Origin: Desulfosarcinaceae bacterium
Lineage (GTDB): Bacteria; Desulfobacterota; Desulfobacteria; Desulfobacterales; Desulfosarcinaceae
Length of the DNA: 64,000 bases
Assembly (NCBI GenBank): GCA_030066015.1
Contig: JASJCL010000012.1
Coordinates: 124,001 to 188,000, forward strand
Direction: 5' to 3'
Shown: positions 26,168-34,653 of the stretch, in pieces
Position numbering within the stretch: the stretch's first letter is position 1
Layout of the letters: every line of letters starts with the position of its first letter
The notes under the pieces: model-generated
What the model was told of the DNA's origin: nothing
Databases searched by the model: none
Seen by the model: the letters and a program-made list of their open reading frames with translations, nothing else
Translations under genes and position numbers: made by a program

Positions 26168-27280
26168 ATGAAAACAGAAGCGATCCCCGTCGGAATAAAG
26201 TGGTCGCGTCAGCACAAGCTGCTGAGCACCCTGCTGGTAACGGTCCTGTTCAACACCGCCATCGCCGGGCTGCTGGCCATCGTTGGATTTGGACGGAGTT
26301 TCGGACATTGCCTGGTCTTCTCCCAGTGCATCGGGCTGACCATCTGCCTTTTTGTCAGTACGGGGCTGCACCGCTTCCAGACAGCCGCCGCTCGGGACAA
26401 GCTGATCGTCCTGTTGGCGACCCTCTCTCTGGGAGCGGTGACAGGCACGGGCCTTGGGGCGTGGGTGATTCGGATGATGGACAGCGATGTCGCCCTGGAA
26501 AGTGGCTTTCTGTGGCGCGTGGTGGGCATCAGTATTCTGTTCGGCCTGATCATCACCTACTTTTTCTACGCCCGGCAGCAGTTGGTCGACGCCGCCGAAC
26601 TGCTCAACGCGGAGCGCATCCGCCGTCTGGCGGGCGAGAAGCAGATCCTTGAGGCCGACCTCAAGCGGCTCCAGGCGCAGATCGAACCCCACTTTCTCTT
26701 CAACACCCTGTCCAACATCGTCAGCCTGATGGAGGAGGATCCCGGCCGCGCCAAACGGATGCAGCTCGATCTGATCCGTTACCTGCGCACCTCCTTGCGG
26801 CGAACGCGGGACCGCACCACCACCTTGGGCCAGGAGGCCCAGCTGCTTACAGCCTATCTGGACATCTACAAGATCCGCATGGGAAAGCGCCTCTCATATG
26901 GGGTGGACATCCCCCCCGATCTGCGCGCACACCCCTTTACCCCTTTGCTGCTGCAGCCGCTGGTGGAGAACGCCGTCATCCACGGCCTGGAGCCGAAAAT
27001 CGACGGTGGCCGAATCCGCATCACCGCCGAACGCCGGGAGGGCTGGCTGCAGGTTGCCGTCAGTGACGATGGCCTGGGCATGTCCGAAGGCATCCCACCG
27101 GGGATGGGCCTGACCAACGTACGCGAACGGTTGGAGAGCCTCTTCACGCCGCCCGGTCGTCTCGTCATCGAGCCGCAGCGGCCTTCCGGCGTAAGGGCGT
27201 TGCTGGCGGTGCCCTTGGACGGCACGGGGCCGGTGGCCACCTGCACGGAGAGCGCCGACCCATTGGTGAAAGGGACCTGA
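26168..27280 (+). CDS. LytS/YehU-type sensor histidine kinase
   Basis: A membrane histidine kinase of 370 residues. Four hydrophobic segments lie in residues about 18-145, followed by a short coiled linker (ERIRRLAGEKQILEADLKRL). The His_kinase family motif QIEPHFLFNTLSNIVSLMEE (phospho-His about residue 178) and the ATPase motifs PLVENAVIHGLEPK, DDGLGM and GMGLTNVRERLESLF follow. There is no obvious periplasmic sensor domain, so the signal is probably sensed in the membrane. It is the partner of the LytTR regulator three bases downstream and follows the Tat oxidoreductase. Confidence 0.93.
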   Translation: MKTEAIPVGIKWSRQHKLLSTLLVTVLFNTAIAGLLAIVGFGRSFGHCLVFSQCIGLTICLFVSTGLHRFQTAAARDKLIVLLATLSLGAVTGTGLGAWVIRMMDSDVALESGFLWRVVGISILFGLIITYFFYARQQLVDAAELLNAERIRRLAGEKQILEADLKRLQAQIEPHFLFNTLSNIVSLMEEDPGRAKRMQLDLIRYLRTSLRRTRDRTTTLGQEAQLLTAYLDIYKIRMGKRLSYGVDIPPDLRAHPFTPLLLQPLVENAVIHGLEPKIDGGRIRITAERREGWLQVAVSDDGLGMSEGIPPGMGLTNVRERLESLFTPPGRLVIEPQRPSGVRALLAVPLDGTGPVATCTESADPLVKGT

Positions 27281-27283
27281 CAC

Positions 27284-28084
27284 GTGGTGCGTCGTCTAAA
27301 TAACGGTCCGGTCGTTGAGCCGCCGACGGCCGTCATCGTCGATGACGAGGCCGAACTGCGGGGCTACCTGAAACGCCTTCTGGCGGCGTTGTGGCCGGAG
27401 TTGAGCATCTGCGCGGAAGCTGCCGACGGGGCGCAGGCGCTCAAGCTTATCCACGATCATCGACCTCAGATCGCATTTCTCGATATCCGCATGCCGGGAC
27501 TATCGGGGTTGGAGGTGGCCGCCAGACTGACCCCCAAGCGCCCCTGCCATATCGTCTTCGTGACCGCCTACGACACCTACGCGGTCGACGCCTTTGAGCA
27601 GCGGGCCGTCGACTATCTTTTGAAACCCATCACTGAAGAGCGTCTGCGCCAAACCGTCGACTGCCTGAAAGAAAAACTGGCGGCGGCGGCGCCGCCCACC
27701 GAACTGGCGGCACTGGTGGCGGACCTGCTGGCGAAGCGGGCGGCAGAGCGGTCGGCCCCCTATCTGGAGTGGCTGCGGGTCCAGCGCGGCGATGGGGTGG
27801 AACTCGTCCCGGTGGCGGACATCATCTATTTCCAATCCCAGGACAAGTACACGGGCGCCGTTTCCCGCACGCGCACCCACCTCTTGCGAACCACCATCCG
27901 TGCCCTCTGCGCCCAGCTGGATCCGGACCGGTTTTGGCAGGTCCACCGCAGTACCATCGTCCAGGTGGCGCAGATCGCCAACGTCGACCGCAGTCTGACC
28001 GGTCGGGGCCTCATTCGTCTCAAGGAGCGGCCCGAGACATTGACGGTGAGCCGACCCTATCTGCAGCGCTTCCGGCAGATGTAG
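27284..28084 (+). CDS. LytTR-family response regulator
   Basis: A 266-residue two-domain regulator. The receiver has IVDDEAELRGYL, the phospho-acceptor in FLDIRMPGLSGLEVA (about residue 65) and the lysine in YLLKPI. The LytTR DNA-binding domain covers about residues 163-265 (YLEWLRVQRGDGVELVPVAD, then HRSTIVQVAQI). A GTG start at 27284 lies three bases after the kinase stop, with GAAAGGGA upstream. LytTR proteins bind pairs of direct repeats; no such target was recognised near the operon. Confidence 0.93.
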   Translation: MVRRLNNGPVVEPPTAVIVDDEAELRGYLKRLLAALWPELSICAEAADGAQALKLIHDHRPQIAFLDIRMPGLSGLEVAARLTPKRPCHIVFVTAYDTYAVDAFEQRAVDYLLKPITEERLRQTVDCLKEKLAAAAPPTELAALVADLLAKRAAERSAPYLEWLRVQRGDGVELVPVADIIYFQSQDKYTGAVSRTRTHLLRTTIRALCAQLDPDRFWQVHRSTIVQVAQIANVDRSLTGRGLIRLKERPETLTVSRPYLQRFRQM

Positions 28085-28102
28085 CGCCTTCGCCCCATCG
28101 AC

Positions 28103-28119
28103 CAGCGGCGTCACCGCTG
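28103..28119. terminator. Short hairpin between convergent regulator and molybdoenzyme genes
   Basis: CAGCGG and CCGCTG pair around loop CGTCA in the 41-base gap between two convergent stops. It is a plausible but weak two-way terminator with no T-run. Confidence 0.3.
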
Positions 28120-28125
28120 CCGGCG

Positions 28126-30099
28126 TCAGGTCGCCTCGATGCGGCAGAAAGCGTCGTAGTAGGCCGCCTGCAAGCCCATGTCCGAAAGCTGCTGACCCAC
28201 CAGCCGGTTGATCGCCCCGCTTTTGTGCCACCAGCCTTCGTACACCTTGACCACGCCGGGGGGCACGCCGGGGGTGCCATGAAGGGTCACCGCCACCGAT
28301 CCGGTTTCGCCCACCAGGCGGACCTCGGTCCCCGTGAGAAGGTCGTGCCGCCGCAACTCTTCAGGATGCACGAAGGCCTCGGTCATCCCCTCCTCGAACG
28401 CGAAACCCTGACTGTGGAGGCTGTCGTGGCGGTGGGGCGTGAGGAGGCGCAGGGGGAAGCGGGGCATCGCCCCACGGGGGGGATGATAGGCCGGCAGGGG
28501 ATCGCATCCCACCGCGGCGGCCCCCCGGGAGTAGAGCTCATATTTTTGCGAGGTCGTCTCGAAAATGCCATCCTCCCAGGGCACCGCCGTGTTCGGCAGC
28601 GCGAAGGGCGCCGATGAGAGCTGTGCGAGGGTCAGCCCGTAGCGCTCCGTCAAGGGCAACAGGGATCGCTCGAGAAAGCGCTCCTTCTCCATGTCGGGGT
28701 AGGCCTCCAGCCCCAGGCGCCGGGCCAGTTGTCGGAACACGTCAAATTCGCCCATCACCCCCTCGGGCGGCGCCACCACCTGAGGGGAGTAGAGCAGGTA
28801 GGGCGAGAACATGGCGGAGAAAAACAGATCCGCCTCCTCCAGCACCGTCGTCGTTGGCAGCACCCAATCGGCGTGACGGGCCGTGTCGGTGAGAAAATGA
28901 TCGAAGACGACGGTGGTGGGCAGATCGGCGAAAGCGCGGGTCAGCGCCCGTGTGTCCGGCGCCTGGACCAGGGGATTGGCTTTGCTGATGACGGCCATTG
29001 CGATGGGCGGGTCGCGCAGCTCCGTCAGCGCGGCGGCCAACTTGGGCAGCGCGAAGCTGCGCCTATTTTCGGCCTGAAGTGCGCTCTCCTGAACGAGGCC
29101 GCTGATCCAGGGGCTGGTGTGACGGTTGGCGTAGCTGACCCCGCCCCCGCTCCGTCCGATGTTGCCCGTCAGCGCGCCCAGGGCGTCGATGCAGCGGATC
29201 GTCTGCCCCCCGTTGCGGTACCGCTGCAGACCAAGGCCCAACAGGATAGCGGCAGGCGCCGTCTCCCCATAGGCCCTGGCCACCGCTGCGATGGTCTCAA
29301 CGGATAGACCGGTCTCCCGGGCGGCCCACTTGGGGGAGTAGGGCGCCAAAGCGGCGATGAAGCGACGCCAGCCGATCGTGTTGGCCGACAGCCAGGCCTT
29401 GTCAATGAGGTCCCAATTCACCAGCAGGTGGGCCATTGCCAAGGCCAGGGCACCGTCCGTCCCCGGCCGGATCCGCAGGTGCTCCTCGGCCAGCCCCGCT
29501 GTGGCGGTGGTGAGGGGATCGATGAGAAAGATGCGGGCGCCACGCCGCCGCGCCTGCTTGAGGAAAGGGACCAGATGCGGACCGGTGGCGGCAGGATTAC
29601 GGCCCCAGATGAGGATGACGCGGGCCCGGGCGATGTCCTCGGGGGCATGGCTGCGGGCCTGGCCGAAATCAAAGCTCTGGGCGGCCATGCCGGCGCCCCA
29701 GCAGAGGCTGCCCTTGGGTCGGGTCACGCCGCCGTAACAATTAAAGAAGATATGATCCACCCGCTTGGAGAGGCCCTCGTGGCCGCTTTCGGCGTAATGC
29801 AGCACGGCTGTCGTGCCGAGGCGCTCCCGTATGGCCGACAAACTCTCGGCCAGGCTGTCCAGCGCTTCCTCCCAGGTGACCGGCCGCAGCGCATCCCCGA
29901 TCCGTTTGAGCGGCTGGCGCAGGCGCTGGGGATGGTATTGACGCTGGAGCAGGCGCTTTCCCTTGATGCACACCTTACCGCGGGTAAAAGGATGGTCGGC
30001 GTCCCCGCGGATACGCACCACCCGTCCGTTCTGAACGTCGGCCACCAGGCCGCAGGTGTCGTAACAATCCAGTGGACAGGCGAATCGAACCGCTGGCAT
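28126..30099 (-). CDS. Molybdopterin-dependent oxidoreductase with [4Fe-4S] site
   Basis: A 657-residue DMSO-reductase-family protein. The N-terminus carries a four-cysteine cluster motif (CPLDCYDTC and later GKVCIKGK). Residues in GSLCWGAGMAAQ occupy the place of the molybdenum ligand, apparently cysteine. LIWGRNPAATGPH, HADWVLPTTTVLEEAD and the C-terminal barrel (GWWHKSGAINRLV) are family blocks. There is no Tat signal, so it should be cytoplasmic. The ATG at 30099 has AGGAGG seven bases upstream, better than the GTG at 30105. No electron-transfer subunit lies next to it, so its partner and substrate are unknown. Confidence 0.88.
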   Translation of the reverse strand: MPAVRFACPLDCYDTCGLVADVQNGRVVRIRGDADHPFTRGKVCIKGKRLLQRQYHPQRLRQPLKRIGDALRPVTWEEALDSLAESLSAIRERLGTTAVLHYAESGHEGLSKRVDHIFFNCYGGVTRPKGSLCWGAGMAAQSFDFGQARSHAPEDIARARVILIWGRNPAATGPHLVPFLKQARRRGARIFLIDPLTTATAGLAEEHLRIRPGTDGALALAMAHLLVNWDLIDKAWLSANTIGWRRFIAALAPYSPKWAARETGLSVETIAAVARAYGETAPAAILLGLGLQRYRNGGQTIRCIDALGALTGNIGRSGGGVSYANRHTSPWISGLVQESALQAENRRSFALPKLAAALTELRDPPIAMAVISKANPLVQAPDTRALTRAFADLPTTVVFDHFLTDTARHADWVLPTTTVLEEADLFFSAMFSPYLLYSPQVVAPPEGVMGEFDVFRQLARRLGLEAYPDMEKERFLERSLLPLTERYGLTLAQLSSAPFALPNTAVPWEDGIFETTSQKYELYSRGAAAVGCDPLPAYHPPRGAMPRFPLRLLTPHRHDSLHSQGFAFEEGMTEAFVHPEELRRHDLLTGTEVRLVGETGSVAVTLHGTPGVPPGVVKVYEGWWHKSGAINRLVGQQLSDMGLQAAYYDAFCRIEAT

Positions 30100-30291
30100 G
30101 GGCACGCCTCCTGGCTATTGCGGGGATATTACGGGCAGCAAGGGCTCGCGGCCGTCGCAGAGGACCCTTGCCAACCCGTATGGAATTGCATAGGGTATGG
30201 CTCCGGTCCGGTGGGTGCAACGGAACCGCATCGGCCCAAACCGATTCAGGACGGACCATCAACCACGCACAATCCGCAATGGAGGTTTCCC

Positions 30292-30687
30292 ATGCGCGGC
30301 ATCACCCTGCGCTGGCTCACCCTCACCGGCGCCATCCTACTTGCAGCCTATCTTTTTGACGGGATACGGGTCAGCGGGTTTTTCAGCGCCGTTTTGGCCG
30401 CCGGCCTGCTGGGCATTCTGAACGCCTTTTTCAGGCCCATCGCCCTCATCTTAACCCTGCCGATCAACATCCTCTCCCTGGGACTATTCACGTTCGTGAT
30501 CAACGCCCTCATGCTGAAGATGGCCTCCGGCGTGATCGCCGGATTCGATGTGTACGGATTCTGGACAGCCGTCTTCGGGTCCCTGTTCATCAGTATCATC
30601 AGCTGGGCCCTCAACACCTTCATCAGCGACAAGGGACGCGTGGACGTTATCGATCTTCGCCACCGAGGCGGCAACCGGTGGTCCTGA
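30292..30687 (+). CDS. Phage holin family / YvlD-like four-helix membrane protein
   Basis: A 131-residue membrane protein with four hydrophobic segments: LTGAILLAAYLFDGI, FSAVLAAGLLGILNAF, LILTLPINILSLGLFTFVIN and FGSLFISIISWALNTF. The pattern LLGILNAFFRPI and LTLPINILSLGLFTFVINA matches PF04020, present in many bacteria and of unknown role despite its holin label. GGAGG precedes the ATG. It is divergent from the molybdoenzyme. It is unlikely to be of phage origin. Confidence 0.85.
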   Translation: MRGITLRWLTLTGAILLAAYLFDGIRVSGFFSAVLAAGLLGILNAFFRPIALILTLPINILSLGLFTFVINALMLKMASGVIAGFDVYGFWTAVFGSLFISIISWALNTFISDKGRVDVIDLRHRGGNRWS

Positions 30688-30717
30688 TGCCGTCCCGAAT
30701 CCGGCGGCGGCCGCCCA

Positions 30718-31044
30718 TCAGCGCCCAAAGCGATCCAGCGCCAACATCAGCATCGCCCCCAGGAAGGCCCCCACGGCGATGGCATTGGCACGCCCCTGGT
30801 TCCTGAGCAGGGTCACCACCGTCTCGTCCCGCAACCCTCCCAGTGCGATCCGCCGCTTGAGCCGACCTCTGTGCAGGCGCGCACCGAAGAAGTAAGTGAA
30901 GCGCCGCCAATGGTCCGGTGCCAGGGTGCGCAGGCGCCCGATGATCCTTCTTTCGAGCCAATAGGCCACTTGAAGGGCGGCCACCGAGCTGAGGAAGAGA
31001 AGAACGAACCCAAGCTGACCCAGGGCAGAGCGCATCTCCATCAT
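30718..31044 (-). CDS. Hypothetical membrane protein
   Basis: A 108-residue protein with a hydrophobic segment near the N-terminus (LGFVLLFLSSVAALQVAYWL), a basic central loop (RRIIGRLRTLAP through RGRLKRRIALGG) and a second short hydrophobic segment at the C-terminus (AIAVGAFLGAMLMLAL). It overlaps the end of the upstream thioesterase gene by four bases, so the two are probably translated together. I do not recognise the family. Confidence 0.65.
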   Translation of the reverse strand: MMEMRSALGQLGFVLLFLSSVAALQVAYWLERRIIGRLRTLAPDHWRRFTYFFGARLHRGRLKRRIALGGLRDETVVTLLRNQGRANAIAVGAFLGAMLMLALDRFGR

Positions 31045-31493
31045 TCGCCGTCACTTGCCGGCGACGCCGCTGGATCGGTCGGCGCAAACCAGGATTTCTT
31101 GCGATAGGCCAGATCTTCACTGCGCGCCACCAACGCCCCCGTGCGGGCATCTGTGATGGTGACCGTGTAAAGGGCCATGGGTCCTTCTGCGTGACAATAC
31201 CGGGCTTCGGCCACGAGACGATCCCCTGCCTGGGTGGGCTTGAGATAGTTGATGGCCACGTTGATGGCCACGGCGGTTTGGCCGAAGCTGTTGGCTGCCG
31301 CGGCGAAAGCCATGTCGCCGAGGGCGAAGATGACGCCACCGTGAGTGACACCGTGGAAGTTGACCATCTCCTCACCGATGGTGAGGGTCGCGCGGCTGTG
31401 TCCCGGCGATAGAATCTCCACCCGGGCGCCCAGGTGGCGGACAAAGGGATCGCGCTCAATATAGGCCGCAATCTGCTGCTGGGTCGATGTCAT
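31041..31493 (-). CDS. PaaI-family hotdog-fold acyl-CoA thioesterase
   Basis: A 150-residue hotdog-fold protein. The diagnostic block is NFHGVTHGGVIFALGDMAFA (about residues 47-66), with HGG and the acidic residue of the active site. The N-terminal PFVRHLGARVEILSPGHSRA also fits the family, which cleaves aromatic or medium-chain acyl-CoA. The ATG at 31493, preceded by GAGGGGATC, is preferred over the longer frame. It is upstream of, and overlaps, a small membrane protein gene. Confidence 0.9.
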   Translation of the reverse strand: MTSTQQQIAAYIERDPFVRHLGARVEILSPGHSRATLTIGEEMVNFHGVTHGGVIFALGDMAFAAAANSFGQTAVAINVAINYLKPTQAGDRLVAEARYCHAEGPMALYTVTITDARTGALVARSEDLAYRKKSWFAPTDPAASPASDGE

Positions 31494-31694
31494 AGCTGTC
31501 GATCCCCTCGCAATGGTTGGAATGGATCCTGTCAGCGAATGGAAACCGTCATCAGGGCGTCGCCGCTTGGGGGCGGCTAGGGGCCGGTCCTGCCGGCAGG
31601 CCAATCATAGCGCAATAAGGCCCGGCGCGGTAGTCCCCCGCCATCGCTGCGATGGCCGTCGTCGGCGGGATTAAACTGCGAATCTGCAAACGGT

Positions 31695-31931
31695 TCAGGT
31701 CGGTGTTTCAATCCGCTCATGGCCTTCCGGGGTCAGCCAAACACTGGTTTTCAGAGCGTTCATATCCACCAGACCGGATTCAAAGAGGGTCTTCACGGCA
31801 CGCAGCACTTCGCTGGGTGCCAGCGGCAGAGCGGCGACCACTGCACTGATATCCAGAATGCCCGGGGGACCGGTCAGGTCCCACTCCTTGGCCAGCAGGC
31901 CCAACACCTGGTCTTCGCTGGAACTTTGCAT
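31695..31931 (-). CDS. Small winged-helix-like protein
   Basis: A 78-residue soluble protein starting at the ATG at 31931. The pattern DQVLGLLAKEW, DISAVVAALPLAPSEVLRAV and TLFESGLVDMN...VWLTPEGHER reads as three helices plus a two-strand wing, like a small winged-helix domain. There is no sensor or metal motif. A weak GAAAGAA precedes the start. It lies 200 bases before the thioesterase gene. DNA binding is inferred from fold-like pattern only. Confidence 0.55.
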   Translation of the reverse strand: MQSSSEDQVLGLLAKEWDLTGPPGILDISAVVAALPLAPSEVLRAVKTLFESGLVDMNALKTSVWLTPEGHERIETPT

Positions 31932-32287
31932 CGTTCTTTCCGTGAAGGCAGTGGCATTTGATATAAATAGAGGATACCGCTTGTCGCCTAAATTGCACCG
32001 GACAACCGTGCGGGCCACCCGGTTGGCACCCGGCGTCGTGCGGTATTCCGAGGGCTTCACCCGGTTAAGATAGCCACCCGTGGCCATCTGACAACCCGCT
32101 TCGGCGGCACCGCGATGCGTCGTGGCTGCCGGTGATGCGGCCACCGCCGCCCACCCCAATGGCGTAGCGGCGTATTGTCACCGGGGGGGGATTTTGTTAG
32201 CGTTCAAGATGTACCCCAAAGGGGCGACCCGCCGCGGTGCCCAGCGGCGGGCAATCCGTGCAACACCGCTTGAAACAGGAGGTAGGG
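31932..32287. other. Divergent intergenic region, no gene seen
   Basis: About 356 bases between the small winged-helix gene and the DUF169 gene. It contains a locally AT-rich patch (31955-31995) where the minus-strand promoter probably lies, and a run of nine G at 32181-32190. No conserved RNA or repeat was recognised. Confidence 0.5.
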
Positions 32288-33133
32288 ATGGAATCTGCGA
32301 TCGCCGAGGCCTTGCCCGAGTTTCTGACCCGCTTGGGACTCCATGAGATCCCCATGGGCCTGGCCTACACAGACCATAGACCAGCGGAGGGCCTGGCACC
32401 CAAGGCGTCACCACTGCCCACCCGCGAAAAGGAGCTGGCGGGCGAGATCGACTGGCAGGCGGTTTTCGGCAACTTCTCCTGCGCCCTGGGCCTTATTTGG
32501 CGGGCGCGCCGGAAGCAGACGGCCGCCTATTTTTCGGCCGAGCAGTTCGGCTGCCCGGGAGCTGCCTTCTGGCTTGGGTTCAACAAACCCCAGACAGAGA
32601 CCATTATCAACTATGTCTCCAGCGGGATCCCCAACTGGACCGATGGCGAGCACTATTGCGAATCGCCGGAGGCCCTGCGGCAGATCTTCGCATATGTGGA
32701 TCCACCGGCGGCGCCGAAACCCTATTGTGTCGTCCAGCCACTGACCCAATTCGCGGCGAAGGCGACACCCGAGCAGGTGCTCTTCTTCTGCCGACCGGAG
32801 GCCCTCTGCGGCCTTCATCAGCTGGCCGCCTTCGTCACCAACGATCCCGAGGTGGTGGTCTCGCCCTGGAGCGCCGCCTGCGGCAGCCTCGCCGTATGGC
32901 CGCGCCACTATCAGGCCCGCGGTCTGAACAAGGCCGTCATCGGGGGCTGGGACCCCTCGGCGCGCAAGTTTTTCAAGACGGACGAACTCTCCTTCGCCGT
33001 CCCCTACGCCATGTTCTCGGAGATGATCCGCCGCCAGGGCGAATCCTTTCTGGCCACCAAAACCTGGCGGATCGTGCAGAAGAAGATCGCCCGCAGCCGC
33101 CAGGCGTGGGGAGAGGGAGATCCGGCGGCCTAG
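32288..33133 (+). CDS. DUF169 domain protein
   Basis: A 281-residue soluble protein of the DUF169 family, common in anaerobes and methanogens and of unknown function. Visible blocks are HEIPMGLAYTD, FSAEQFGCPGAAFWLGF, VLFFCRPEALCGLHQLAAF and SPWSAACGSLAVWP. Cysteines in GNFSCALG, FGCPGA, LCGL and AACGS could bind a metal or cofactor. A strong AGGAGG precedes the ATG at 32288. It stands alone between divergent and convergent neighbours, so context adds nothing. Confidence 0.85.
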   Translation: MESAIAEALPEFLTRLGLHEIPMGLAYTDHRPAEGLAPKASPLPTREKELAGEIDWQAVFGNFSCALGLIWRARRKQTAAYFSAEQFGCPGAAFWLGFNKPQTETIINYVSSGIPNWTDGEHYCESPEALRQIFAYVDPPAAPKPYCVVQPLTQFAAKATPEQVLFFCRPEALCGLHQLAAFVTNDPEVVVSPWSAACGSLAVWPRHYQARGLNKAVIGGWDPSARKFFKTDELSFAVPYAMFSEMIRRQGESFLATKTWRIVQKKIARSRQAWGEGDPAA

Positions 33134-33151
33134 CCACCAACGCCAAACCGG

Positions 33152-33760
33152 TCAAGCGTCCAGGTCGCAGACCATCAGCAGACAGCCGCCCCTATGGGGG
33201 ATCCAGTCGTTGCCCTCCAAGGGGACCTCGCGGACGGTGCGGAAGCCGATCGTTCGGTACAATGCCAAGGCCGGTTCGTTGTCGGCAAAAACGATGAGGC
33301 TCAGGGCCCGATACCCCCGCTCAAGGGCCTGTTGGCGCACCCGTTCGATCAAGTGCCGACCGATGCCTTGACGCTGGTGCGCGGGGGCGACGCCCAGGGC
33401 GTCGAGGAACCAGCTGCCTTCGACCCTGGCGGAAAAGAAGGCCCGCATGTGGTCCAAGCGCTGGGCGGGGAAAAAAGCCTCCATCTCCTCGGTGATGCCG
33501 TGACGATGGGCGGGGAAGGCCAATGCCATGCCGACCACGCTATCGCCCTTGACGGCGACGATGGCATTTTCGTATCCGTGCGGGTCGTGATTCCGAGCCA
33601 GGTTGTGGGCCACGACCTGCACCGGTGTCATGCCCTCGATGAGATCGTGGAACAGGTAGTCCACCGTCCCGCCGGCGGCCATGCCGATCAGCTCTGCGAG
33701 GATGCCACAATCGGATCGGCGCCCTTTTCTATAATGGATCTCAGACCTCGCTTCCGTCAT
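33152..33760 (-). CDS. GNAT-family N-acetyltransferase
   Basis: A 202-residue acetyltransferase with acetyl-CoA-binding motif A in DALGVAPAHQRQGIGRHLIE (about residues 130-150), followed by YRALSLIVFADNEPALALYR. The N-terminal IHYRKGRRSDCGILAEL is the usual first strand and helix. The ATG at 33760 has AAGGAGG upstream. It follows the AlkD gene by 21 bases, so the two may be co-transcribed. Substrate unknown. Confidence 0.88.
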   Translation of the reverse strand: MTEARSEIHYRKGRRSDCGILAELIGMAAGGTVDYLFHDLIEGMTPVQVVAHNLARNHDPHGYENAIVAVKGDSVVGMALAFPAHRHGITEEMEAFFPAQRLDHMRAFFSARVEGSWFLDALGVAPAHQRQGIGRHLIERVRQQALERGYRALSLIVFADNEPALALYRTIGFRTVREVPLEGNDWIPHRGGCLLMVCDLDA

Positions 33761-33781
33761 CCCGAACCTCCTTCACCGTGT

Positions 33782-34489
33782 TCAAATGGTTCCCGCCAGA
33801 TACGCCTTTCGCTCCGGGGTCGGGAAGCGCTCAATGGCGTACCGCAGCAAGGTCCGCGGCATCTCCTGGTAGCGGGAGAACAGGAACCGCTTCAAACGGT
33901 CTCGATCCCGCTTGCCCACCTCCCTGAGCATCCAGCCCACCGCCTTGTGGATCAGGTCCTCCGGATCGGAGCGCAGCTGATCGGCAATCGCCAGGGCGGT
34001 GTCGAACTGATGGTGGCGGATGAAGGTGAAGGTGGCGATCATGGCGATACGGCGCTCCCAGAGACTGTCGGATGCGGCCAATTGGTGAAGGATGCGCTTC
34101 TCCCCCGCGAGAAGATGACGGCCCACGATATGAGGGGCCGATGTATCCACCAGATCCCAATTGTTGATATGGCGGGTATGCCCGAGATAATGGGTATAGA
34201 TCTCGTCCCTGCGCGCCTCGTTACCGCGCTGGTACTTGTCCACCAGCATCAAGAGGGCCAAAAGACGGGCCTCGTGATAGGGGGATTTCAGCAGCCGCTT
34301 CACCTCGGCCAGCGCCATTGCCTTGTGGCGGCGGGCCAACTGCCGCAGCACCGGCACCCGGATCCCCAAAAAGCGGTCGCCCTCGCCGTACTCCCCCGCG
34401 CCTGTCTTGAAAAAGCGTTGGGAGTGGGCGGCGACGGCCGCGTCGCCCACTCCTTTGAGGTGGGCCACCATCGCTTCTGCCCGCATCAT
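33782..34489 (-). CDS. DNA alkylation repair protein, AlkD type
   Basis: A HEAT-like-repeat DNA glycosylase family protein that excises 3- and 7-alkyl purines. Signature blocks are FFKTGAGEYGEGDRFLGIRV, INNWDLVDTSAPHIVG, LWERRIAMIATFTFIR and EDLIHKAVGWMLREVGKRD, with the catalytic aspartate in NNWDLVD. The frame is open to 34507; the ATG at 34489, with AAAGGCGGG upstream, gives 235 residues and is preferred. A second, AlkC-type, repair gene lies four kilobases to the right. Confidence 0.9.
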   Translation of the reverse strand: MMRAEAMVAHLKGVGDAAVAAHSQRFFKTGAGEYGEGDRFLGIRVPVLRQLARRHKAMALAEVKRLLKSPYHEARLLALLMLVDKYQRGNEARRDEIYTHYLGHTRHINNWDLVDTSAPHIVGRHLLAGEKRILHQLAASDSLWERRIAMIATFTFIRHHQFDTALAIADQLRSDPEDLIHKAVGWMLREVGKRDRDRLKRFLFSRYQEMPRTLLRYAIERFPTPERKAYLAGTI

Positions 34490-34653
34490 CCCGCCTTTCT
34501 CCATCAATATGATGGCGGTTCACGACGCCCGCACCGCAGCGAACGGCAGCGGATCGGCCCTGCCGCGCTCCGTACCTTACAGCCGCGACGTCAAGGTCGA
34601 CACCCCGACGCTCCTGGGGGTCGATATGCCTCGGACGGATAGAGCGGCCCGGC

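Noticed and set aside
30292-30687. Prophage remnant because of the holin family label
   Set aside because: PF04020 proteins are common chromosomal membrane proteins and no other phage gene is nearby.
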